DNA of 64,000 bases, taken from Zoroaster sp. YZ-2022 (Eukaryota; Echinodermata; Asteroidea; Forcipulatida; Zoroasteridae). The stretch lies in contig CM055830.1 of assembly GCA_029582265.1 (NCBI GenBank), forward strand, positions 33,645,172-33,709,171. The letters are read 5' to 3'. The notes below the pieces were generated by a model. It was given only the letters and a program-made list of their open reading frames with translations. It searched no databases and was not told the DNA's origin. A program made the translations under genes and the position numbers. This document shows, piece by piece, positions 39,001 to 54,000 of this stretch. Position 1 is the stretch's first letter; the number at the start of each line of letters is the position of its first letter.

Positions 39001-42000
39001 AATCATATTTTGACTGCGACTGGAGTACTCAGCATAATTTGAAAGTAAGTGAACGGTATGATGACTGTGAGGAAAAGTGCTGGCTCAACATATTTGGTGA
39101 AAAAGTGTACGTTCTTAAAGTGAACAAGTGAAGGCTAATAATTAGTTACAACTGATGGCAATTTCTATCAAAGCCGCTGAACCAGCATACCTTCTTTGCA
39201 TCCCAAGACATGCAATTCCAGTGTTGGAGAATCAATTCCTGTGATATCTTGGATGTCGATACGGTACGCTGTCACACCCTCTAGAGTATCATCACTGGTC
39301 GATAAGAGCTGCTGTGATGGCCGATCATTGACAAATGTGAAGGTAATGGTCTGAAAAGCCAACGGGAAACCGAGAATCAATACCATTATATCGATATAGC
39401 ATGCAAAATATGTTTTTCTTTTGAAAAAAATATATGTCTTTGTGCTTACCTTCGCCTCGTCTGTGCCGTCACCTGAGAATTGATTAAATTTAGTGTCTGT
39501 CGGTTTCTTGGTAAAAAACTCAATTTTGACAGTCACCGGTTCTCGGTCGGTATCAGTGGATGTTGGAGAGATCAATCTAAGGCTGAGGCCTCTGATATTC
39601 ACACTTGCTGTAAAGACACTCTCAACGCTGGGATATGTTGATGGAGTACCAAAAGTAGGTAGATCTTTGATCTTCAGGTATCCTGTATCTTCTTCTTTAA
39701 CAATTAAATCGTTTGACTGGAGATCTTCGAGAAATCCTGAAGCTTCGTTCATAGCTTCTAGGCAATACCCTGCCATAAAAAGAGTAACTATAGTTTAAGG
39801 TGGAGGCCTGTATCAAAAGTCCTTATAAATGCTCAATTACAAACAAGGTTTCCACAATATCTTTTCCCAAAGTATAATAGCCAATATTATAATAAAATAA
39901 ATGATTATTCTTTGAAATTGTCATGAAATTTGTTTTACATTTCTTGGAAAACCCCCCAAATTATGTAATTTTAGTGATATTTTGACTTTTCGAAATGTTC
40001 AAATGACAAGCCTTGAAAACACTTTGTTTGGTTATACTTGTTTGTTGTGAAGGAGAAAATGGCATGTATAATTTTCTTAAAAATCAAGTTTCGTATGAAA
40101 GACTGTGTTTGTTTTTTTTCTCTTGAATCATGTATGAAATGACAGTGGGGTCAAAGAAGCTTGATATTGCTGCAGAATCACTGGTTTGAACTACGATATA
40201 AATATCAAGCGCCTGAGAGCATGTATATGGATTGTGGCGCCTTATATATGGTTCTTATTATGTATGTTGTTTTGTTTTTACTTTGCCAATATAATTCCTG
40301 TAATCTTTCTCAGCCCCAATCAACCCTTTGATGTGTTAATGTGTTTAAGTGCCTCCGCCATTGCTGCTGCTACTTTCCACTGCTACTCACGAAATGTATT
40401 TTCTAATTTAAATTTCGTTTAACTTCAACATCACTTTAATTTCCATACTCTCACGAACATACTTACTAAAAGGTGGCAAGGTGGTACATGTTTGTAAATA
40501 CATAATATAAAACAAGGCAAAATAAATCATTGAACAAGTCATGTATAACATCACAGAGCGTGGAGGCTGTTCATGGCAGCCGATGCTTGTAGGGAACAAT
40601 CTCGACTTTGCAAAAGGAGATGCAAGGACAAAACATACGTCAAGGTGTACGTGAATAGAGAAGACAAATACAACTAAATACACTAATGCAAACAAAAGGT
40701 TAAGCCAAGGATATATTGTTATAATCAGATAGCCAACGGTGAGCAGTGATGAGCTTTCAAGAAGACAAATCAATGTAGCATACTGGGAGAAACTGACTTT
40801 TTTTAACGATGCTTTAAAATGGTCCATAAACAGCTTATCTTTAATTGCCAATATCATATCAGTGACGAGAACCATCGAAGCGAAGCGAAAAATAAAAGGT
40901 GTGGGTGATAGGGAGAAACACATTATTGTGTGACCTGGAAGAAGACGGTTTTTAATAAATATCCCGGTGTAAAGTTTAATTATATCAGACAAGAGTATAA
41001 GAGTATGTAATTGGTTAAAAAGTGGCCCGTTTTTTAGGGGAAATAGACTGTGGGGATTATTGCTTGACCGAGCCCGGACAATATTGCAATTATTAAGAAA
41101 TGCAAATCTAAGCCACCTGTTGGAATATACACAAAATCACTTATTTTAAATAGTTACATTAATAGGAACATATAAATATGTTTCTATTAAAATTACATAA
41201 TCATCACATATACCTGATGTTGTTGATGATACTGTCGAAGTTGTACAATTAGGAAGATCACGACAACCCATAACATAAGCGGAGTTCGAAGAAACAACCA
41301 TTCTCATATTGGTCAAGTCATTAGATGATCTATGCACACACTGGCATACTTCACAATCTCGAACAACTGATTCTCCTTCCTGTAAAGTTCAATAATGCAA
41401 CTCGCATAAACAAAGGTAAATAATATGTGGAAAGAGAAAGTAGTAGACGATGAGAAGGGAAAAGGGTATGGGACAAATCAAAATATTAGTGCATTTACTG
41501 TTAAGAAAAGGAGCAAAAGTTTTATTAAAAGTAGGTTTTTCTTAGGCCCAGTAAAGTCTTCATAAATATTATAAATATTTACGGGCATGCCCTGTGTATT
41601 TTTCGAAACTTTTTTTTTTGATGACGTTAAAGACAAACTTACATAAAACGTGTGGTTATTCAGTATGCAGTCTGGTTGACAGGTTTCGACTTCAACACAC
41701 ATAGACGTGTTATACTGGAAGCCCAATTGCTCAAAGGCTTCTCCTTCGCCATCCTTCACATATCCTTCCTTACATTTGCAGAGTGTTGTGTAATTGAAGA
41801 TCTTTGCAAACTCGGGCATGCATGCAGTTGTATTGTAGAACAACTTGTTGCCTGATGACTTGTCACACGACACATGACACTCATCAATGCAATCTTATAG
41901 CAACAAAAAGGGAAACGACAGTTTAACGAAATATGTTTGGCTTTGCATGGCGTGGTATCGTTATCAGTTCGCGGTAACACCACGTGGGTTCAATCTCAAC

Positions 42001-45000
42001 TATTGCTTTAGTGAGTTTAGTTTAGTTTGGTTCTGTGGATTAAAGTTGCAATTTAACCCACATGGTGTTACCGCAAACCGAACTGCTAAAGACAAATGTA
42101 AGATTAATGAGCTGTTTGTTTAAATCGTCTAAAATAGTGTTTAATAAGAGGACATATTCCATCGTAAAGGCACTGCCGTATCGATAACATACTGCAGTGC
42201 ATCCAGGTTGGTAAGGTGTTATAACTACGATGGATTTTGATGGAAGTATTAAATTAAAGGCAATACAAAGGTCTTGTTTGTACATACATAACATTTTGGT
42301 GGTAGTTGGTACTGCTTCAGTTAGTGGGCCTTCCTCGGTTGTAGTAGCTGTATGTAATAATAAAAAGCCAATCAAATAATTTATGCCATATTCAGCAGTG
42401 GGAAAGAGAGAAGATGTTCTGGGTATGAGGTGGTTGTTGTATTGTGGATTTAAATGATGAATTTCTGTGCTGGTTATTCCACCAGCTTTTTAAATTTTGT
42501 AATCGGTAGATTGATATTTTTAATCATTAATCACGATGCTTCGGTTTGCTTAATTACACTTTATCAATACTTTAAAAACAAGTGTTATTAATTAAAAACG
42601 TTTCTCATAACACTTAATGAACATGTTTTTGCGTTTATTTTTAAAGTCTAATACGCTTTGTGATGTTTATTTTGTTATAAGCTACCAAAACAGGTTTGAG
42701 CGCTTACAAATTACAACACAAAGAAACGTTGAAACATTAACAACTTAGCTACAAAAAAGTGTTGATTGGGGTTAATGCTCAATGAACACCAAAACACGTT
42801 ACATAAAAACAAAATGTATTTTTAAATTAACCCACAGACTTGTTCACAGTGAACGTTAATTTTACAGTGAACGCTTTGGACAATTCTTATGTTCAATGAA
42901 TTATCTAAACCGTTATTTAAATAAAAAATCCTTTCTACAAGATGAATAGCTAGCAATGTACTAATTGAAACATTTTCTGTACATTTCTTTAATATCAATA
43001 TTTGTAATGGGTTTGATGCTTACAGCAATTAAATTTCATTGTGCGAAAATATTCCTCATAATGAGCATAGCACTTGGTATTTACTGATAATTTATTTATC
43101 AAATGTAATTCAGTATATTAACGAGTACAATGTTATTTACGAGTTCATTGCAATACAGAATAAACTTCAACATATTTGCTTATCAAGCGATTATTGTCAA
43201 ATTTACTAAATTCAAGTAGAGTGACAATAGGTATAGACAAAAGATAAACTTACGTTCCAAACATATGTCAAGTTTAATGCACATCCCAGAACTAAATGTG
43301 AATCCAAGCATTTCCTCTAATGGACCACCGTCGACATCTCTGAAGAATTCTTCTTTACAAGAACAATTTGGCTGGATATTAAACATGTCGCTAAAAGTGG
43401 GATTACATTCTGACTTCTCTCTGAATGGTGAGTATGCTAAATCATTTCTTTGTGTGTCGCATGAGAGTGGCTCGTTGATATAACAAATTTCAGGACATTC
43501 TTTAAAGAAAATGAAAATAAAACAGTATACTCGTATCAGTATTTTTGCCAAAATTACCAATTTTGTACCTTTGAAAAATACACCATTGGTAATGACCAGA
43601 ATATCAAATTAACACATTCTTATCTGAAACTTCTTTGGTGTTGGTTCATCCTGAACAGTTATAACGTTATAAGGAATTGATTGAATTTTGCCCTACACTG
43701 ACGTGTGTATAGCACTGCATACTTGGTGCTTTATAAGGAAAAGTTCTCAAAGTAATGTGGGTAAAACGATTGTGTGATAATTCCCATGGATCATGGAAAT
43801 GCCTTGCTAAGAAGGTTCTATCTCTATACGGAGGAGTTCCGTTCCTTTTTCAATTTAACTGCCTTCCTGCTGACATTATTAAATTGATGGACAGGCCAAG
43901 TGGTAATGTACCTACATTTTATATAGAAATGTTAAGATCATGGTTCGAATTCAAAGAAAACGACGTCAGTGTTTCACGCTACTGACATTCGAAATCAGCT
44001 CATCAACAAAACAAACTACATTGCCGAGACGTATCAGATCAGAAAAGCAATACCTAACATTTGGATCAAGAAACTAGCGGCTGCCAAATTGACTCAATTC
44101 ATTGCTCCCTCTATAAATGAGTTCTGAATGGGGATAATCACACAACTGACCTGAACAATTTGAAATCCAAGACAGTGTATAATATTCTTGTTAAGAACAA
44201 AGAGGTGAAGTGTATTGGAATACCGTCTTACAACTCCCACTTGACTTTAATTGGATACAAGTTTGGAATTTTAAGATTAAAAAACTACCTATGAATAAAT
44301 ATAAAGAATTCAGTTTTAAATTAATATACAACATCCTCCCAAATAAAACTAATCTGACTAAATGGAATTTATGTAACTCGTCTAGTTGTACTATATGTAA
44401 TGAACTTGACGACCTCAATCACTATTTGTTTTCCTGTAAGTCTCTGAAACAATTTTGGAACAACATTGGCTATCTCATGAATCTTAACTTACGCATCAAG
44501 CATGACATTAAGTTGAAAGAAATAGTGGTAGGCTATAATATTAATGATATTAATTTCGACACGGTTAACCTCTTAATAATAACAGCCTCTTTCACTGTGT
44601 ACAAATGCAGAGTAATTAACGCATTCAATTCAAACACTACTTTTAATTATAAACTTCTTTGGAAAACGTTCAAAATGAAACTGAATTCACAAACTGTATT
44701 ATACCAAAATTAATTTCAAAACATTTGTCTGTTAATTAATTTGTAATGCTTCTGTTTTCTTCTTTTGTTTTGTAAAATTGTGTGCTTTTGATATGTAATT
44801 GTATTGATGGATAAACAATAAAACGCCTGGAAAAGGCAAAAGTAAGGAATTGTTATGCAGAACTCACAGTATCGTTGTTTTAAATAAACAAACAAATCGT
44901 GAGCACCTATTCAAAAGTTAGTTTTATGATATATTTCTGGAAATCTAGACGGTTTAAATGAAAGTTCTGTACCAAATACCAATATTGTTTCTTCCATTTA

Positions 45001-48000
45001 AAACTGTTACCCCAGACTTACCATACGAGAGAGTGGTCGTTTCACTAAGTTGCGTCGTTGTTTCAAGAGTTAGTGGTTCTGTTGGCTGGGGAATTGGTTC
45101 TGAAAAGTAAATAAATAAATAAAACTAAAGCTTTGGGAAAGTTCAAAAGATAAATTCTTTGCCAACGGATGGTTAAAATATGTCATTTACTAAACTTTAA
45201 TTGTTATAGATTATTATAGATTATATCAGAAATGTCAGTTGGAATTTCCATCAGCATCGGCTTGTTGTGTTACATTATTTAGAGGTGGGTACGACATCAA
45301 TTTGTTTATTTAATTTAACAGGATTACAGTTTTTACATAAAGAATAGTTTGTAAAGAGTCAATGTCAAGTATAAGACTAATTGTTAAAATTATCTGTTGA
45401 GTAGTAATTAGTTCTGAAAAGAACTGATCGTCCTAAGGTATAGTCAGGTAAAGTTATTTAAACAAATTCTCAAATGAACTGACGTCTTAATTCAATGTTA
45501 TAAAGAACACAAAGTTCGTGATTACATTTTTACCAATAAATTGCAATAACGACGCAATGTAATAGAATGGACTCGATAAGTGTTAAGGATCTTCGAGGAA
45601 ACACATAGAAGGTGTTAAAATGCATTCAGACGTTATACGATTCAAAATATATTTTTAAAGACCAACATTTTCAGCTTAGGCCAATAAAGGCTCCGGTTTC
45701 TGGTCTCCGCGCGCGTCACCTCAGACACGCGCGCGTCACCTCAGACCCGCGCGTTGGCATTTTTAGTTTTCTTTTGATTTGTTATGAAACGATGTCTAAT
45801 TGCAGCCAAAATTGCTGGACCGATTGGAATTCTGCCGCGCTGTGTTTTAATATAGGGGTATGAACGTTTGCCTGATTTGTGAGGCCTCTATAGGCCACCA
45901 TACTTTGGTGTATGGGGAAATTGGTCTGGTTTCAATAACCACGTATGCATGTATCAAGTATTTCACTGGTTGGCAAACAAATAATAAATAAATAAAATTA
46001 CCAAATAAAAAAAGTAAACAAGCGCCTCACTGCACCGATTTTGAAATCGAAGACTTTTTTGGCTTTATTTCGCATTTGAGCAAATAGTTGCATTAAGATT
46101 ATTTATATTAATTCATATGAACAAGTTTTACCATTCATATCATATTTGAATTTTTCCAAAATGCTAACATGTCAAACTTAATTACTTTTGAAGATGTTTT
46201 ATACAATACTTTTTTTTCTGGAATTTTGCAATGGTGTGCCAACCCCTTTAAAACCTATGAAAATGAATGGAAACAAATTTCAGTGTCCTATTTAATTTTA
46301 AACAAATCAGAAGAAAGTACTTACTACACTGTGCACAGCATTCACCCTCGACTTGGTAAGGCACGAATCCCTTTATGCATGCAATTTTAAAACATTTATT
46401 AGAAGAAAAACGGTAATTAATAAATTGTTCACAGTGTCACAATTTAAAAGTTTAAAAAGGTGTTTAGGACGCATAAACTAAACAATTAAATTTAAATGTA
46501 ACATTTTTACCAAACCTTTCCAAAGGAAAACCTGTCATCTTTTCATCTTTTCACTTTATTTTGAAAAAAACAACCTACTTTTGCTTTTGTTAGCATAAAT
46601 CCATTAAATGTCATTAAATGTAATTTGCTACAAATTGCTACAATTTGCTGGGAACCCTTGGGCATATTTCTTTGTCGTTCTGGTGATGAAACAAAATATG
46701 CAAAACAAGTGCCTATATCACTGTATCTCGTAAACCTGAATACGTGAGAAGAGAGGACGATGAAATAATGTTCAGTTTTAGATGTGGGAGGAAACCCATA
46801 AAACAAATAATATTCTAGGAAAAACCCACATTATCAGGTAGGGACTGAAAACCCAATCCACATGTCCACTTGGGTTGAGGAAAAAACCGCTGCGCCACCT
46901 GATCTTAGATTGTGTGTAGTTAGAAGTACTTACAAGTTGGCATGGTGGATCTTGACACACTGTTTCGCGACACATAACATTGTTTTTATGAATACATTCA
47001 CATTCTTCGCACTCATTCGGCTTCCAAACTTCACCAACCTGTTAAATCAAAACACAGTCAAACTTTGGTCATTAATTATCAGTTAACTTTATTGTTAGAC
47101 TAACGTAATGAATATCATCTTATCTCTATAAAAATAATCTGCATTCCACAGTACTTTAATGCAGAAGGCAAAATGTCATAATATTATAAGTCTTGATAAG
47201 GTCAATACGACTTTTAATGGTTTGTTAAATGTTGATCAACTTACGTATCTGTATACATCCAGGGCATCGTCCTCGTATTTACACCGTTCTATAGGAAAAA
47301 TGTTTAGAAAATGTATTCGTTATTGAAAATAAAACCAAAAAAGTGTCCAAGACATTGATCAGAAGCAAAATGACAAATCAATATACAATCATTATAAATA
47401 GGCTACCGGGGATTTTGTTTAATCATCATATCCATAAGAACACATGAGAAGTGTTACTGTACTGTCTCTCGTCAAATTAATTGTTAACATCGAACAACCT
47501 GTCTGTCAGTAAAAAGTAATGATCTTATACCTTTCGGAACGCAGTGGCAACAAATCATGTCGTCAGAGTCTTCGTTGACAAGGTCCATCTTTGGGAAAAG
47601 TGAAATAATGTATTAAATTCTGTTGTGTCTTTGGCTGTTCGTATTACTGTTGTTTTGTTCTGAAATGTATTTGACACAATTGCAAATATAAACAACAGAC
47701 AAAACAACATCAGTTGTAGACCTATATACCGTGTAGGCACAAGCTATTGCCATAAAAAGTAAATAACTTAAAAGTCTCCCTTAGCTTAGTTCAAATACCT
47801 AGATGACCAACCCAAATATTCTGTATTTATTTCTGTATTATTGTTCTTAAAGAACTCCCTGATTCACCATCCATTTTTATTTAGTACATTTTGTATCAAA
47901 CATACCTTGACATTTATGTCTTATGTGCTATTATTTGAGAAGTATTAATAAAATAATTTTGCAAATTGAATGAATGAATGCAAACAATATAGATGTTCAC

Positions 48001-51000
48001 TTTGTTATCGTTAATGTGACAATGTTTGTGAGTATGATAAAAGACAACTTACCTCATCCCCACAGGCATCCTTGATGTCACAGAACTCATGACAGTCTAC
48101 TAAACAGTTGTCAACATCTTTCCACTTGCACATAGTGCAGTTGTCTTGAGTCCAAATTTTGTCATTCTGGCAAATATTGAGGACAAAAATATTAGTTTTT
48201 ATTAATTTAAATGCATCGTTTAACATAAAATGACTTGATAATTATGTAAGGCCTATATACAAAGAAGCTGAAATGTTAAATCTGCAGTCATTCATCCAAT
48301 TTCTTCACCATTTTTTATATATTTTTTTAATTTAATTTTTTTTTTATAAAGATAACATATTTATGGGTTGGCACTCCCTCCTTCATAAAAATGTTCCATC
48401 AAATGCACCACATACCAAATGTTCCATGTAAACACAAGTACACTTTTCAACACACGCCGTTCCATTCCAAAACATGTCTTCGGAACAGCTGCAGCCAGGT
48501 TGGCAGTTTTCTGAGCATTCCATCATTGGATACTCACAGGTTCGGTTGCAAGCACATTCACTGTAAACCATACCATTTTGACACTCTGAAAATAAACATG
48601 ATGAATTAGAATAAAGGAATCTTATATCAACTGTCACAATGAGATGTCCAGGCGCTTAACTCCACCCATATCATAAATACACAAGCTTGCATGCACAAGA
48701 AGATTTACGCAATGTATTCTGGTGTAGCTAATTATCTGAATGCTGCAAAAATTACCCTATCCATAATTGTAAATCATTGTTACAACTATGATGTTCATTG
48801 AATTATTTTGTTTGTGTATTGCGTATGATCATTGAGCCTATGCATCTCACATTTTGTATGTAGGAAAAGCATCACCACCATCATCACCACCATCACCACC
48901 ACCACCATCACCATCACCACCAACACCACCACCACCACTACCACCACCACCACCACCACCATGATGTTTGGTAATGGACTGAACACAACAATATAGATCA
49001 AAATCATTTGAAATGATCAGCACAAATTACCTGGTACACAAGCGCAGCATTCGCCGGGGACTTCTAGAAGCATTGTTCCTTCAGAACAGTTTTCAATATT
49101 ACAGTTTTGAATTACGAGCAACGGGTCATCCACTCTCTTTGATGTGTTTTCGCATATACCAATGTAGCAATCGTTGATCACCACTTCATCACCGTACTAA
49201 AAGCAAGAACAACGAAATATAACACATATTATTGACATTTTCACTATAATTCAATATACATTATTTATTTACAGACCATTTCATATAACAAAAAATCCCA
49301 AAATGTGACGATCTTCCTCAGAAACATCCGACTCGTTGGAAGTCAAATACAGCACCAGTTATAACAGACCTACAGTTCAAGTAAATTAGAGTGCTATGCT
49401 AATGCGGACGTATTATACTTATCGAGTCCATACTAACATCCCATCGAAAATGCTAAATATCCACTTTATAGCTTTATTGCTCATACAGGTTGGATGCAAC
49501 CAAATTAGTTTTAAAAATCTGGCATTTACTCTGTTGAAAATAGTAGCGAAAGCAGAAAGATCTCGTCGTTATTTTGTTTGACTGCCAGCAAACCTGTCAG
49601 AAGTAGGCCACGTGACCTATATGATTGCCAAGGTTCTCGAGTGCTATGCGAAATAGTCTTTTTTTTCTTTAAAAAAATTAAACTAATGCATTTCAACGAA
49701 TTCGGGTGTGCGTGATTTTACACTAAATGTATGGAACATGTCATTCTTACCGAATAGAACGTGCCATTGTAGTAGCATGGGCATTCTTGCGGTTCAACAC
49801 ACTTATGGTCGTATGTAATCATGCCTGTAGGACAGCTACAGCCGGGTACACAACTTGAGATGTCACAATCATAAATTGGCTCTTCCCTCGTTGCCATTTG
49901 CTGGCAGTTCAGTTCACATGAACACTCTGTCCATACCATATGTCCCTCACAGATTTCTAGATAGAAATAAGGTAGTTATGAATGAATGTCTCGAACAGAT
50001 GTACAAGCTGCAGCTGCAATATTTATTGTCATCCCAATATCATCCTTTGTTATAAAATGAATGTAAACGAGTATCTCGACTAATCCAACAACTCGCGCTG
50101 AAATAATGCTAAAATGGCATCTCCATTTTCGAGTTATGTTTATTTGTTTGTCCTTACGTTCCAGTATGTATTATTTTGTTTTATTAATACTGGCGTCTAA
50201 AATGGTTACTATCTTGTTGTTAAACCGCCGCCGTGCCCATACCTTTAGTTGTTGTTGCTGCCTGTGTAGTGGTTGGCCGTCCTGTTCGAGAGAGAACATT
50301 TAATTCAACTTATTTCATGATTTCATCGTCAGTTATGTGGGCAAATCTGGAATGCTGACCGCTAAAACACCATTTGCATTAATATTTCTGTGTTATATTG
50401 CAATGGAATTGTATTCTAGTTGCTAAACCCTATGTTATAAATACGTGATATGAAACATCCGTGTAGAATAGTAATTCAAATGAGATTTGTTTTCTTCAAA
50501 CTTTAGAAAATGTATGCCTTTTATTTTCCTTATATAGAATTTAAATATTACATTGTAGTGAAGTTGTTTACTTGTCATAATTATTTTAAGTTTGTTCATG
50601 CTTGAGCTGAACACATCTAAACGTCAGTATACATGACAATGTGAATTGATATATATTTTTTACCACGTGATGGTCGCGTTGTTGTGAACACTTGAGAGTC
50701 CCCGGTTGGAAGTGGAGCTAAATATAAATAAAAAATAGAAAAATTTCATTTATGGACAAACATGGCATTTTATGTGAGTAAGTGGTGTTTTTATTCGTTA
50801 CCTTTCAAGTGGCACCCCTTTTCAATTTGTAAATACCATTCCCTCAGCGCTACCTAAAGTATATATGGTAACATTGGCATAGTGGCTCATTTCTAACATC
50901 GTAATTACCTCTAGTTGTTGTAATCGCCGGTGTAGTGGATGACAATTCTGTTAAGGAAATTAATAGGAATAGTTTAGAGTCGCTCATTTTTAAAATGAAT

Positions 51001-54000
51001 GGAAAGAAATTGAAAAAATGTCAGGAAGATTGTTATTAAAGCATTTTGAAGAAAGTATGATTGTAGCGAAATCATCACCTACCTTCCTGACAACCAAGAA
51101 TATCAGCACGCAAACTTCCCTCGGCTTGGTTGCCAATTGATAGTATTTCTAAGCGAAGTACCGTTACTTCACGCAAGGCAGCGGACAGGATCACAGTCGA
51201 AGGTCTTTTGCCGTTCAGCGTGGCTGTCAACACCTGCGATATACGATCAATATGTTGTCGTTTAAATTTACATTCTTTCTACGTGAAGTATAACAATGAA
51301 ATGATGTAAATGATATAGAAGTACACAGTCATTAAGCTATATATAAATAATTTTCATTACAAAACATAATGTAATACTTGGTACGTACCAATATGTCTTC
51401 GTTAGATTTCTTCACATCAACAAACGTTTCACCCGATTCGTCTGGGACTGACAAGATGAATTGAATTTCACTGACGTCGTCAGTATTGCCTTGAAGCTTA
51501 AAGCCGTGCACTTCAACCGTTGTTTTGAATGTAACGATTAACTTGGGATTACGTTCTCGATCTTCGAGAGGCTCTGCCATCAGGGAGAACGTCCAGGGAT
51601 TTTCTTCGTCGATGTTAGTTGACTGATCCTCGGCATCGTCTGGTACTCTGATGCGATTCTCTTCAAGGTCCTGCTCACCAGCCATCGGTTCCATACAGTA
51701 GCCTAAAATGAACATGTCAACCAAGGACTGTTTTGAAAGGTATATATGCACATGATGTATTCAAAGCTACATGGGAATGATTAAAACTAAGGTTTCTAGA
51801 CAAATACAACAAATATGAATATTGCAATTACCTGCCGTCGTTGACGTTTGGGTTGTAGTTGTAACAACTGCAAAGGATAGAAAAAAACTTCATGTCAACC
51901 CAATTGCAAATAATGTGAAAAGGAATATCGTCTCAAACTTTCGTTTAAACATTAAATAATAGTCACTGGCGTCTCAAGTAATTAAATAAATGTTTTATCC
52001 TAAATGTTATAAATACCTTGAGTTGTTATGGCCACAGGTGTAGTAGTAGATATTTCTGTTGAAAAGCAACGATATATCAACAGCATTAAATCGTAGTTTT
52101 TCTATGTGTGGTTAACTAAATGTTAAGATATGCAAACAAGGAATTAACGTATATCACTAGAAGATCATAACAACAATTGACCCACCTTCCTGGCAGCCAA
52201 GGACGCCAATGCGCAAACTACCCTTGTCATTCTTGTCAATTGAAAGTACTTCTAAGCGAAGTACCGTCAATTCAGGCAAGGGAATGTACAGTCTCACAGT
52301 CGACGGTCTTCGACCGTTCAGCTTAGTCTTCATCACCTGAGAGATATGAATGATGGATTGTCAATGTACGGTACGATGTCAATTCATTTTAAGATCACGC
52401 TCGCATTAGAACACTTTGATAAATACCCCAACCACACTCCAACGACCCCCCCTTTTCTTTTCTTTTTAATGAAAACCAAAAAATGTTAAGTCCATTTACT
52501 TACCAATGTTTTATCTTGAGATTCCATCACATCTCTGAACGTCTCTGCTGACTCGTCTTTAACCGACAGGATGAATTGTATTTCATTGACATCGTCAGTA
52601 TTGCCCTGTAGCTTCAACGCATGCACGTTAACCGTTGTTTTGAATGTAATTATTAACTTGGGGTTGAGTTCTCGATCTTGGAGAGGTTCTGGCATCAGGG
52701 CGAACGTCCAGGGATTGTCTTCGTTGATGATAGTCGACTGCTCCTCAGAATGTTCTGGTTCTGTTGTGCGATCCTTTTCAAGGTCCTGCTCACCGTCCAT
52801 CGGTTCCATACAGTAGCCTAAAATGAACATGTCAACCAAGCAATGTTTTGAAAGAGACGGACATAATTGATTGAAAGGTAGTGTACACGCAAATCATTAA
52901 AACCAATGTTTCTCTACAAGGACAACAAATATGAATATTGCATTTACCTGCCGTCGTTGACGTTGACGTTTTGGTTGTAGTGGTCACAACTGCACAGGAT
53001 AGAAACATAAAATCCATGTCAAACAAGTTACAAATAAAGTGACAACGAAAATTTACTGTAGCCATTCAGATCAATGTTCGCTTCTATATAAACGATACTG
53101 ACCCACCTTTACTATAAGCTAAAACATTGGTATCCTTAGTGTTATAAATACCTTCAGTTGTCGTGACCGCAGGTGTAGTAGTTGATAGTTCTGTTGAAAG
53201 GAAAAATAAGTTGACATTATCCAATTGTAGTTTTTCGAAATCACTGAATATCAAGAATTGCAACATCGTAATTAACGGCTATCAGTGCTTGGAAGAATCG
53301 AAAAACACAATCTAACCCACCTTCTTGGCAACCCAGGACATCGGCACGCAAACTACCCTCGTTTTTGTTGTCAATGGATAGTATTTCTAAGCGAAGTACC
53401 GTTACTTCACGTAAGGGAGCGGACAGGATCACAGTCGAAGGTCTTTTGCCGTTCAGCGTGGCTGTCAACACCTACGATATACGATCAATATGTTGTCGTT
53501 TAAATTTATATTTTTTTCTACGTGAAGTTTAACAATGAAATGATGTAAATGATATAGAAGTACACAGTCATTAAGCTATATATAAATAATTTTCATTACA
53601 AAAACATAATGTAATACTTGGTACGTACCAATATTTCTTCGTTAGATTTCCTCACATCAACAAACGTTTCACCCGATTCGTCTGGGACTGACAAGATGAA
53701 TTGTATTTCACTGACGTCGTCAGTATTGCCCTGAAGTTTAAAGCCGTGCACTTCAACCGTTGTTTTGAATGTAACGATTAACTTGGGATTACGTTCTCGA
53801 TCTTCGAGAGGCTCTGGCATCAGGGAGAACGTCCAGGGATTTTCTTCGTTGATGTCAGTTGACTGCTCATCAGCATGTTCTGGCTCGGTTGAGCGAAGCT
53901 TTTCAAGTCCCTGATCTCCGTCCATCGGTTCCATACAGTAGCCTAGAATTAATGTGGCAATCAAAAATGAAGTGCTGCAAATTATTTCTAAACTTTTTTT

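Larger units (their letters stand above)
20976..39769 (-). repeat. Tandem array of P/Q F5/8C-like domain units (about 2.13 kb, two 2.7-kb variants)
   Basis: TL exons recur at 23321, 25455, 28155, 30284, 32415, 34550, 36702 and 38829. Spacing is 2,134, 2,700, 2,129, 2,131, 2,135, 2,152 and 2,127 bp. The long interval, and the matching first unit, hold an extra basic exon and linker. Introns are as similar as exons, which indicates recent duplication or conversion. P9 is the most diverged end copy. Confidence 0.95.

Noticed and set aside
44191..44418. Minus-strand ORF opposite the LINE fragment
   Set aside because: It is a shadow of the plus-strand LINE remnant with the CCHC motif.
48795..49007. 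Poly-Val minus-strand ORF
   Set aside because: Produced by the CAC microsatellite in an intron.
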